DNA of 12,416 nucleotides from DAOTXK01 sp034435395 (GTDB lineage: Bacteria > Chloroflexota > Anaerolineae > Aggregatilineales > Ch27), in NCBI GenBank assembly GCA_034435395.1, contig DAOTXK010000257.1:1-12416 (forward strand), written 5' to 3'. Of this stretch, positions 7,661-12,416 are shown piece by piece (position 1 is the first letter of the stretch; the number at the start of each line of letters is the position of its first letter). Position numbers and translations under genes: made by a program. Under the pieces are notes generated by a model. That model saw nothing but the letters and a program-made list of their open reading frames with translations, made no database searches and was not told the DNA's origin.

Positions 7661-7703
7661 GGGCGGGCGAGTCGTAGCGGCAGCAGGGATGCCGACGCCC
7701 TGG

Positions 7704-7729
7704 GTAGCGGCGCGATGAGTCGCGCCGTT
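7704..7729 (+). repeat. GTAGCGGCG palindromic repeat, copy 3
   Basis: CGGCGCGA (7708-7715) pairs with TCGCGCCG (7720-7727) around a TGAG loop. It differs from copy 5 by one base over the 26-base palindrome unit. A degenerate fourth unit (GTAGCGGCA at 7674-7682, with TGCCG at 7690-7694) lies just before it. Confidence 0.85.
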
Positions 7730-7839
7730 GCTGATGGATATCCGTCCTGATTGGTTAAAGTTCACGATGCCGACGCCCTCATCACAGGGAGTGCCGCGAT
7801 TCAGCACGACGTTACTGTGCCCGGCGGCGACTCCCGCGT

Positions 7840-7845
7840 TATACT
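7840..7845 (+). promoter_or_regulatory. Candidate -10 element for the aldo/keto reductase gene
   Basis: TATACT stands about 65 nt upstream of the ATG at 7910 in GC-rich sequence. No convincing -35 hexamer is present at the normal distance and there is no TGn extension, so support is weak. Confidence 0.3.
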
Positions 7846-7909
7846 GGGGCGGAATAACAGGCTTTGGCTGTCTCACGGGTCTGGTGGCAGACCAGGAAGG
7901 ATATCGCTC

Positions 7910-8881
7910 ATGGAATACCGCAGGTTCGGACGCACCGGCTGGCCGGTCAGCGAGGTCGGCTATGGCATGTGGGGCCTGGCCGGGTGGACCGGCTCCGCCG
8001 ACGCCGAGTCGCGGCAGTCGTTGACTCGCGCCGTGGAGCTGGGCTGCACCTTCTTCGACACCGCCTATGCCTACGGCGACGGCCACAGCGAGCGGCTCCT
8101 GGGGGAGCTGGTGCGCGCGCATCCGGACCGGACGCTCTATGTGGCCACCAAGATTCCGCCCAAAAATCGGAAGTGGCCTTCCCGGCGCGGGTATCCCCTG
8201 GCCGACTGTTTCCCGCCGGAGCACATCACGGCCTACGTCCACAAGAGTCTGGAGAACCTGGGGCTGGACCGCATCGACCTGATGCAGTTCCATGTGTGGG
8301 AGGACGACTGGGCCACGGACGAGCGCTGGCAGCGGGCCGCCGACGACCTCAAGCGGCAGGGGCTGGTCCGGGCGTGGGGCGTCAGTGTCAACCGCTGGGA
8401 GCCGGAAAACTGCCTGAACACCCTGCGCACAGGGATGATCGACGCCGTGCAGGTGATCTACAACATCTTCGACCAGGCCCCGGAGGACGCGCTGTTCCCG
8501 CTGGCCGAGGAACTGGACATCGCCATCATCGCCCGCGTGCCGTTCGACGAGGGCACCCTGACCGGCACGCTCACCAGGGACACCCGGTGGCCGGAAGGCG
8601 ACTGGCGCAACAGTTATTTCGTGGCGGAGAACCTCCGCCAGTCGGTGGACCGCGCCGAAGCGCTGCGCCCACTGATCCCCCCTGGCATGACCATGTCGGA
8701 GATGGCCCTGCGCTTCATCCTCTCCCACCCGACCGTCAGCACGGTGATCCCCGGCATGCGTCGGCTGCGCCACGTGGAGGCCAACATCGCGGTCAGCGAT
8801 GGGAAGGGCCTGCCCGCCGGGCTGATCGCCCAGCTACGCGCCCACCGCTGGGACCGCACCCCCACCGACTGGTCGCAGTAG
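7910..8881 (+). CDS. Aldo/keto reductase
   Basis: A 323-residue NAD(P)H-dependent oxidoreductase expected to reduce an aldehyde, ketone or sugar carbonyl in the cytoplasm. The start at 7910 has GGAAGG about 9 nt upstream and begins at the family's first strand (MEYRRFGRTGWPVSEVGYG); the open frame extends upstream only into repeat DNA. The catalytic tetrad is complete: D50 and Y55 (FFDTAYAYG), K81 (VATK) and H128 (QFHVW). The cofactor-binding end is seen in STVIPGMRRLRHVEANI (277-293). Length and order match the usual (beta/alpha)8 barrel of about 320 residues. The opening residues resemble the group acting on sugar or 2-dehydropantoate-like carbonyls, but the substrate is unknown. It is flanked on both sides by palindromic repeats and has no operon partner. 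Confidence 0.93.
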   Translation: MEYRRFGRTGWPVSEVGYGMWGLAGWTGSADAESRQSLTRAVELGCTFFDTAYAYGDGHSERLLGELVRAHPDRTLYVATKIPPKNRKWPSRRGYPLADCFPPEHITAYVHKSLENLGLDRIDLMQFHVWEDDWATDERWQRAADDLKRQGLVRAWGVSVNRWEPENCLNTLRTGMIDAVQVIYNIFDQAPEDALFPLAEELDIAIIARVPFDEGTLTGTLTRDTRWPEGDWRNSYFVAENLRQSVDRAEALRPLIPPGMTMSEMALRFILSHPTVSTVIPGMRRLRHVEANIAVSDGKGLPAGLIAQLRAHRWDRTPTDWSQ

Positions 8882-8941
8882 GCGCCGGTCGAGAGGCAAC
8901 GGCGGCCCGATGATCGTTAACAAAACAATCCAGGCGCTCAC

Positions 8942-8971
8942 GCGGGCGCGGGAGGCCGTCCGCGCGCCCGC
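8942..8971 (+). terminator. Strong GC hairpin after the aldo/keto reductase
   Basis: GCGGGCGCG (8942-8950) and CGCGCCCGC (8963-8971) form a perfect 9-bp stem around a 12-nt loop, 60 nt after the stop at 8881. There is no T-run directly after it; the next repeat begins on its last base. It may act as a terminator-like mRNA 3' structure. Confidence 0.4.
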
Positions 8972-8995
8972 AGCGGCGCGATGAATCGCAACGTT
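8971..8995 (+). repeat. GTAGCGGCG palindromic repeat, copy 4 (degenerate)
   Basis: It reads AGCGGCGCGATGAATCGC from 8972, identical to copies 1 and 5 over 18 bases, then AACGTTCCCC. Two mismatches (8977 with 8990, 8976 with 8991) break the lower stem, so this copy looks decayed. Confidence 0.7.
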
Positions 8996-9018
8996 CCCCA
9001 AGACGAGGTCGCCGGCCC

Positions 9019-9047
9019 GTAGCGGCGCGATGAATCGCGCCGTTTTT
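9019..9047 (+). repeat. GTAGCGGCG palindromic repeat, copy 5, with T-run
   Basis: CGGCGCGA (9023-9030) pairs with TCGCGCCG (9035-9042) around a TGAA loop, and TTTTT follows at 9043-9047. Hairpin plus T-run gives it the shape of a rho-independent terminator on the plus strand, so it could end transcripts from the aldo/keto reductase before the AbrB promoter. The word GGCGTCGGCATC follows at 9052-9063. Confidence 0.8.
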
Positions 9048-9156
9048 GATCGGCGTCGGCATCCGTGCCTCACCACGAATAGGCCGCCTATCGACGGTTT
9101 CTCATGCTCCGTTTATGATGTTGGGTCACATCTGTGCACCCAATGGTCCTACAATG

Positions 9157-9165
9157 TGCTACAAT
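9157..9165 (+). promoter_or_regulatory. Extended -10 promoter of the AbrB/MazE gene
   Basis: TGC-TACAAT forms an extended -10. A second TACAAT lies 10 nt upstream (9150-9155). The predicted start is near 9172, about 37 nt before the ATG at 9209. No good -35 is visible, as expected for an extended -10 promoter. Confidence 0.5.
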
Positions 9166-9167
9166 AT

Positions 9168-9192
9168 GATCTGATTTTCAGAAAATCCGATC
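9168..9192. promoter_or_regulatory. 25-bp dyad, candidate operator of the AbrB/MazE gene
   Basis: Centred on the A at 9180, GATTTTC (9173-9179) faces GAAAATC (9181-9187) as perfect reverse complements. After one mismatch (T9172 with C9188) the symmetry continues with GATC (9168-9171) and GATC (9189-9192), so 11 of 12 pairs match. It covers the predicted transcription start and ends 16 nt before the ATG, a position where a bound repressor would block transcription. Confidence 0.6.
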
Positions 9193-9208
9193 TCAGAACA
9201 GGCGAGAC

Positions 9209-9478
9209 ATGGCCATCACCGTTTTGATGCGCCAGCGCGGCGCGATCACGCTGCCGGTCAAACTCCGGCAAAAATATGACTTTGAGGAAGGATCGGTTTT
9301 CACCGTCATCGATCTTGACGGCGCTATTCTTCTGATCCCCAGAACCACGGCTGTGCCCAAGCTGGCCGCCGAGATCGAGCAACTGCGCCAGGAGGCAGGC
9401 GTCTCACTGGAGGAACTGCTGGCAGGGCTTCGCGAAGAGCGGGAGAGGTACTACACCGAAAAATATGGGGGCGAATAA
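9209..9478 (+). CDS. AbrB/MazE/SpoVT-type DNA-binding protein, antitoxin-like
   Basis: An 89-residue protein. Residues 1-47 match the swapped-hairpin AbrB/MazE DNA-binding fold: MRQRGAITLPVKLRQKY (7-23), then EGSVFTVIDLDGAILLIPR (27-45). The GAITLP phrase with the following Arg/Lys is the usual DNA-contacting loop. Residues 50-85 form a charged amphipathic helix region (AAEIEQLRQEAGVSLEELLAGLREERERYY), which in antitoxins would bind the toxin. Such proteins bind as dimers to palindromes in their own promoters, and a fitting dyad lies just upstream. Its ribosome-binding site is weak (AGGCGAG). The usual PIN-domain or MazF toxin gene is missing on both sides: the next gene is a PAS protein 106 nt downstream. 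It may be an orphan antitoxin or a transcription regulator in its own right. Confidence 0.85.
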   Translation: MAITVLMRQRGAITLPVKLRQKYDFEEGSVFTVIDLDGAILLIPRTTAVPKLAAEIEQLRQEAGVSLEELLAGLREERERYYTEKYGGE

Positions 9479-9584
9479 ACCAGCTATTCGAGATCGGTCA
9501 GGGCGGCTCGAATCTTAACCAGCAGGTTGAACGTCACCAGATAACGGCGCGGGCACGGTGTTCCCCACAAGGAGGGCGGCGACT

Positions 9585-9926
9585 ATGACGGATAACGCCT
9601 GGGTGCGGCAGTTCCCCGCCGCGATCACGGTGTGCGATCCGGCGGGTTTGATCCTGGAGATGAACGACCGGGCGGCGGCCAACCACGCGGCAGACGGCGG
9701 GCGAGCGCTGATCGGGTCCAACGTCCTGGACTGCCACCCCGAACCGGCGCGGTCCAGGCTGCGGACGCTGCTGGCGACGCGGCAGGCCAACGTTTATACC
9801 ATCGAAAAACACGGCGTCAAAAAGCTGGTCTACCAGCAGCCCTGGTACCGGGACGGCGTGTACGGCGGGCTGGTGGAGCTGGTGTTGGAGCTGCCGGACG
9901 AGATGCCGCATTTTGTGCGGGGGTGA
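9585..9926 (+). CDS. Stand-alone PAS domain protein
   Basis: A 113-residue single-domain sensor. The ATG at 9585 has AAGGAGG 9 nt upstream and is preferred over an ATG at 9558 that precedes this site. The whole protein is a PAS fold: FPAAITVCDPAGLILEMNDRA (10-30) is the first hairpin and helix, the middle holds NVLDCHPEPARSRLRTLL (46-63), and the end has VKKLVYQQPWYRDGVYGGLVELVLELP (78-104). I recall a family of about 110-residue proteins in Clostridia and Chloroflexota with the same DCHPEPAR and NVYTIEKHGVKKLVYQ phrases; this is memory and not a search. It has no output domain, so it would signal by partner binding or ligand or redox capture. C17, C50 and H51 are candidate ligand residues. 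No kinase is adjacent; the AbrB-type gene is its nearest neighbour. Confidence 0.85.
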   Translation: MTDNAWVRQFPAAITVCDPAGLILEMNDRAAANHAADGGRALIGSNVLDCHPEPARSRLRTLLATRQANVYTIEKHGVKKLVYQQPWYRDGVYGGLVELVLELPDEMPHFVRG

Positions 9927-10023
9927 GGTTCCGCCAACCCGGCCCCGGCGAACTGCCTTCCACGAACCTCGTCATTAGTAGTGACCGTCACTCTGCGGCG
10001 TATCCGCGCCAGGACCCGCCGCC

Positions 10024-10032
10024 TGCTATAAT
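10024..10032 (+). promoter_or_regulatory. Extended -10 promoter before the GT4 gene
   Basis: TGC-TATAAT is a consensus extended -10. The predicted start is near 10039, giving a leader of about 25 nt to the ATG at 10064. It would also drive the GT2 gene downstream. Confidence 0.6.
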
Positions 10033-10063
10033 TCCTTCCACGGGATGACCCAGGCGGAAGGCC

Positions 10064-11179
10064 ATGCCTCACATCGGCATCATCACCACCGTGCATGACC
10101 CGTTCGACAGCCGCGTCTTCCACCGCGAGGCGCGGACGCTGGCCAGGGCGGGCTACCGGGTCACGCTGCTGGCCCAGGGCGCGCCGGACGCGATGATCGA
10201 CGGCGTGCGGCTGCGGCCTCTGCCGCCGCGCCAGTTTTCGCTCCGGGCGCGGGCGCGGGGCCTGGGGATCGCCTGGCAGGCCGCGCTCCGCCTCGACGCC
10301 GACGCCTACCACCTGCCCGACCCGGAGTTGACCCCGGTCGGCGTCCTGCTCAAGCTGGCCGGGCGGCGGGTGGTGCTGGACGTGCACGAACACACGCCCT
10401 ATCACCTCCTGGAAAAGCCGTATATCCCCCGCCCGCTGCGCGGTCCCCTGGCCTGGCTCTACGACGGCTGGGAGCGGCTGGCCGGGCGGCTGTGCGATCG
10501 CGTCATCACCGTGGGGGAAGCCATCGCCGGGCGCTTCCCGCCAGGGCGAACCGTCATCGTGCGCAACCTGCCGGACCTGGAGCGCTTCCGGCCCGCCGAT
10601 CCCGCCCGCCCGGCCTCCGACGGGACGATCACGGCCATCTACACCGGCGTGGTGGAGCGCCCGCGCGGCCTGCTCAACGCCGCTCAGGCGGCCAGCCGAC
10701 TGCCGCTGGCGTGCCCGCTGCGGGTGCGGATCGTGGGGCCGTGCCCGTTCCCGGCCTTCGCCGAGGAACTGCGGGCCGCCGGAGGGAACCGCGTCTCCGT
10801 CGAGCCGCCGGTGCCCTATGAGGGGATTCCCGACCTGCTGGCCGCCTCCCACCTCGGCCTGGAGCTGGCCCTGCCCACCCCGCTTAATACGCTGCTGTGG
10901 CCGCGTAAGGTGTTTGAGTACATGGCGGCAGGGCTGCCCGTATTGCGCGCCCATTATCCCGCCTGGGAGGCCTTCGCGCCGGTGGGGAGCGTGGCCGTCG
11001 ACCCGGAGGACGTGGACGCCATCGCCGGGGCGCTGCGCCGTTTGGTGGAAGACGCCGATCTGCGGGCGCGGCTGGGCGCGGCAGGGCGGGCGCTGGCGCA
11101 GGAACGGTATCGCTGGGACAATGAGGCACGGACGCTGCTCGATCTATACGCCAGCCTGATCGGGCCGCCGGACGCATGA
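10064..11179 (+). CDS. GT4 family glycosyltransferase
   Basis: A 371-residue retaining, GT-B-fold transferase expected to move a sugar from a nucleotide donor to a glycan or lipid acceptor at the inner membrane face. The start at 10064 has GGCGGAAGG just upstream. The N-terminal Rossmann half opens with IGIITTVHDPFDSRVFHREA (4-23) and includes YHLPDPELTPVG (82-93) and DVHEHTPYH (106-114). The C-terminal donor half begins near 188 (TITAIYTGVVERPRGLLNA), with IVGPCPF (223-229) and the GT4 signature RKVFEYMAAGLPVL (281-294), where E285 is the usual nucleotide-sugar contact. A C-terminal helix pair follows. There is no signal peptide or membrane helix. The GT2 gene begins 58 nt downstream on the same strand, so the two probably work in one surface glycan pathway. 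Donor and acceptor are unknown. Confidence 0.92.
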   Translation: MPHIGIITTVHDPFDSRVFHREARTLARAGYRVTLLAQGAPDAMIDGVRLRPLPPRQFSLRARARGLGIAWQAALRLDADAYHLPDPELTPVGVLLKLAGRRVVLDVHEHTPYHLLEKPYIPRPLRGPLAWLYDGWERLAGRLCDRVITVGEAIAGRFPPGRTVIVRNLPDLERFRPADPARPASDGTITAIYTGVVERPRGLLNAAQAASRLPLACPLRVRIVGPCPFPAFAEELRAAGGNRVSVEPPVPYEGIPDLLAASHLGLELALPTPLNTLLWPRKVFEYMAAGLPVLRAHYPAWEAFAPVGSVAVDPEDVDAIAGALRRLVEDADLRARLGAAGRALAQERYRWDNEARTLLDLYASLIGPPDA

Positions 11180-11237
11180 GGGTTGTTGGGCGTTCTATGG
11201 TGGATGAGAGGGGCACGGGCGACGTGCCAGGCGGGCC

Positions 11238-12251
11238 ATGAACCAGACCCCAGACGACAATGCCAACCTGCCGCTGGTATCGGTGGTCATGCCCGTGCGG
11301 AACGAGGCCGACTTCATCGCCCACAGCCTGGGCGCGGTCCTGGCGCAGGATTACCCCGCCGACCGCCTGGAAATCCTGGTGGTGGACGACGGCTCCACCG
11401 ACGGCACGCCGGAGGCCATCGCCGCCCTGCCCGGCGCGGCGCGGGCCAGGGTGCTGCGGAGCCAGGGCGGCCTGATCGCCTCCGCGCTGAACACCGCCGT
11501 GCGCCGGTCGCGGGGGGCGGTCATCGTGCGGGTGGACGGCCACACGGTCATCGCCCCGGATTACGTGCGGCGCTGCGTGGAGCAGTTGCAGGCCACCGGC
11601 GCGGACAACGTGGGCGGGCTGATGCGCCCGGTGGGCCTGACGCCGATGGGCCGGGCCATCGCCGCCGCCATGTCCTCGCCGTTTGGGCTGCCCGCCCGCT
11701 TCCACTATGACGAGCGCGCCCAGGACGCCGACACGGTTTACATGGGCGCGTGGCGGCGGGATGTATTTGAGCGCGTCGGCCTGTTCAACGAGCGACTGGC
11801 CATCAACGAAGACTACGAGCTGAACTACCGCATCCGCAAGGCGGGAGGGCGGGTGTTCCTCGCGCCGGACGTGCGCTCCGTCTACTACGGGCGGCAGACG
11901 CTGGGCAGCCTGTGGCGGCAGCACTTCCGCTATGGGGCGTGGAAGGCCCGCATGATCCGGCTGCACCCACGGTCCGTCCGCCCGCGCCACCTGGCCGCGC
12001 CGCTGCTGGTCCTGGCGGTGGCCGTCCTGGCGGTGGGGGGCCTCCTCGACGGGCGGGGATGGGCGGCGCTGGGGCTGCTGCTGGGCCTGTACGCCCTGGC
12101 GACGCTGCTGGCGAGCCTCCGGACGGCGGCCCGCCGGGGCTGGGACCTGCTGCCGCGCCTGCCGCCCGCCTTCGTCACGCTGCACCTGGCCTGGGGGAGC
12201 GGCTTCTGGCGGGGGCTGCTCCGCCCGCCGCGCAGCCCAACCCCATCGTAG
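11238..12251 (+). CDS. GT2 family glycosyltransferase, ExoA-like, membrane-bound
   Basis: A 337-residue inverting GT-A transferase. VSVVMPVRNEADFI (14-27), LVVDDGSTDGT (47-57), VRVDGHTVI (97-105, the DXD-like metal site at D100) and NEDYELNYRIR (190-200, likely catalytic base D192) are in the standard order. The QHFRYG motif (228-233) matches the QxxR(W/Y) acceptor/product motif. The layout and the VDGH form recall succinoglycan ExoA-type enzymes; this is a family likeness and not proof of function. Two C-terminal membrane helices (about 253-270 and 275-293) anchor it to the inner membrane. The ribosome-binding site is weak (AGGCGGG). It is likely co-transcribed with the GT4 gene. Its TAG stop codon (12249-12251) lies within a GTAGCGGCG palindromic repeat, so the repeat sets the end of this protein. 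Confidence 0.92.
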   Translation: MNQTPDDNANLPLVSVVMPVRNEADFIAHSLGAVLAQDYPADRLEILVVDDGSTDGTPEAIAALPGAARARVLRSQGGLIASALNTAVRRSRGAVIVRVDGHTVIAPDYVRRCVEQLQATGADNVGGLMRPVGLTPMGRAIAAAMSSPFGLPARFHYDERAQDADTVYMGAWRRDVFERVGLFNERLAINEDYELNYRIRKAGGRVFLAPDVRSVYYGRQTLGSLWRQHFRYGAWKARMIRLHPRSVRPRHLAAPLLVLAVAVLAVGGLLDGRGWAALGLLLGLYALATLLASLRTAARRGWDLLPRLPPAFVTLHLAWGSGFWRGLLRPPRSPTPS

Positions 12252-12272
12252 CGGCGGACGGGGGTCCGCCGC
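12248..12272 (+). repeat. GTAGCGGCG palindromic repeat, copy 6, overlapping the GT2 stop codon
   Basis: GTAGCGGCG starts at 12248. GCGGCGGAC (12251-12259) pairs perfectly with GTCCGCCGC (12264-12272) around GGGG. The top of the stem differs from the other copies (GGAC with GTCC) but the pairing is kept. It sits directly at the gene end and may serve as an mRNA 3' hairpin. Confidence 0.75.
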
Positions 12273-12332
12273 GCTGGCAGGCCCTCCATAACCCGCGACC
12301 GTCGGACCGCAGTGACGGCACAATGCCCCGCA

Positions 12333-12361
12333 TTGACAAACCGGCCGTTTTTGCGCATGCT
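12333..12361 (+). promoter_or_regulatory. Promoter with perfect -35, next to the last gene
   Basis: TTGACA (12333-12338) is a perfect -35. At 17-nt spacing the -10 is CATGCT (12356-12361), matching three of six consensus bases. The predicted start is near 12368, the A of the ATG, which would make the transcript leaderless. Confidence 0.4.
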
Positions 12362-12367
12362 TGAGGA

Positions 12368-12416
12368 ATGAGATACCTGACCCTGGCCCTCACCCTGGTC
12401 AGCATCGCCCTCGCCC
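12368..12416 (+). CDS. Start of an exported protein (partial)
   Basis: The ATG at 12368 opens a frame to the window end: MRYLTLALTLVSIALA, a short basic start followed by a hydrophobic run, which is the beginning of a signal peptide or membrane helix. An in-frame TGA at 12362-12364 rules out a start further upstream. GAGG stands only 1 nt before the ATG, too close for a normal ribosome-binding site, in line with a leaderless message. Nothing can be said about function from 16 residues. It follows the GT2 gene by 116 nt and has its own -35. Confidence 0.5.
   Translation, partial: MRYLTLALTLVSIALA

Larger units (their letters stand above)
7461..7909. other. Intergenic region filled with palindromic repeats
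   Basis: 449 bases between the GH5 and aldo/keto reductase genes. It carries three clear GTAGCGGCG palindromes (7549-7590, 7635-7660, 7704-7729), a degenerate fourth near 7674-7699, and the word GATGCCGACGCCCT at 7688-7701 and 7766-7779. A -10-like TATACT lies at 7840-7845. No protein-coding or RNA gene is seen. Confidence 0.75.
8882..9208. other. Intergenic region with hairpins, repeats and the AbrB promoter
   Basis: 327 bases between the aldo/keto reductase and the AbrB/MazE gene. In order: a GC hairpin (8942-8971), two GTAGCGGCG repeats (8971-8995 and 9019-9044, the second followed by TTTTT), an extended -10 (9157-9165) and a 25-bp dyad (9168-9192). No gene is seen; a plus-strand frame starting inside the repeat at 9030 is judged spurious. 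Confidence 0.7.

Noticed and set aside
7549..7733. Clustered repeats considered as a CRISPR array
   Set aside because: The copies are in mixed orientation, unevenly spaced, palindromic and diverged; there are no regular spacers and no cas genes.
7586..8773. A 395-codon minus-strand frame opposite the aldo/keto reductase
   Set aside because: It is antisense to a gene with a complete catalytic tetrad, and its product is low-complexity with no recognisable motif.
9030..9227. A 65-codon plus-strand frame starting inside repeat copy 5
   Set aside because: Its start lies in the repeat, it runs through the promoter and dyad, and it overlaps the AbrB/MazE gene in another frame.
9484..9571. Minus-strand protein-like end, RRYLVTFNLLVKIRAALTDLE followed by a stop (read with 21 residues split as RRYLVTFNLL and VKIRAALTDLE)
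   Set aside because: The frame is closed by a TAG only about 28 codons upstream and has no ATG or ribosome-binding site; it could be a gene remnant but cannot be supported.
9830..10954. Long minus-strand frames opposite the GT4 gene and (10884-12323) the GT2 gene
   Set aside because: Both products are Arg/Pro/Gln-rich antisense translations; the plus-strand genes carry the full glycosyltransferase motifs.

Overview
The window looks like a chromosomal segment of a high-GC bacterium, most likely Chloroflexota of the Anaerolineae type. This is an inference from gene style: a secreted SH3-domain protein with a Pro/Thr linker, a zinc-ribbon plus FHA protein, a STAS-like small protein, a stand-alone PAS protein, and many palindromic GTAGCGGCG repeats between genes. 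No rRNA, tRNA, CRISPR array, transposase or phage gene was found.

Layout. Positions 2-385 hold the 3' end of an unrecognised plus-strand gene. From 477 to 5842 five genes lie on the minus strand. Read in their own direction they are: a zinc-ribbon/FHA protein (5842-5315), a GH13 alpha-amylase family enzyme (5153-3300), a secreted modular SH3/Cys-rich protein (3127-1511), a small STAS-like protein (1163-852) and a 70-residue basic, amphipathic protein (689-477). A divergent intergenic region (5843-6134) with a good plus-strand promoter separates them from the plus-strand half. That half holds a GH5 (mannanase-like) glycoside hydrolase with an N-terminal membrane anchor or signal (6135-7460), an aldo/keto reductase (7910-8881), an AbrB/MazE-type DNA-binding protein (9209-9478), a single-domain PAS protein (9585-9926), a GT4 glycosyltransferase (10064-11179), an ExoA-like GT2 glycosyltransferase with C-terminal membrane helices (11238-12251), and the first 16 codons of an exported protein (12368 to the window end).

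How it fits together. Carbohydrate metabolism is the common thread: two polysaccharide-degrading enzymes (GH13, GH5) and two glycosyltransferases (GT4, GT2) that could build a surface glycan. The genes mostly have their own spacing and candidate promoters. I therefore read this as a gene neighbourhood and not as one operon; only GT4-GT2 (58 nt apart) look co-transcribed.

Most unusual non-coding content. (1) A family of about 26-bp GTAGCGGCG palindromes lies in clusters on both sides of the aldo/keto reductase, with another after the GT2 gene. Paired base changes in the copies keep the hairpin intact. (2) A 25-bp near-perfect dyad sits just downstream of an extended -10 in front of the AbrB/MazE gene, a strong candidate autoregulatory operator. 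The AbrB/MazE gene has no recognisable toxin partner next to it. I see no clear new multi-gene defence or biosynthetic system.
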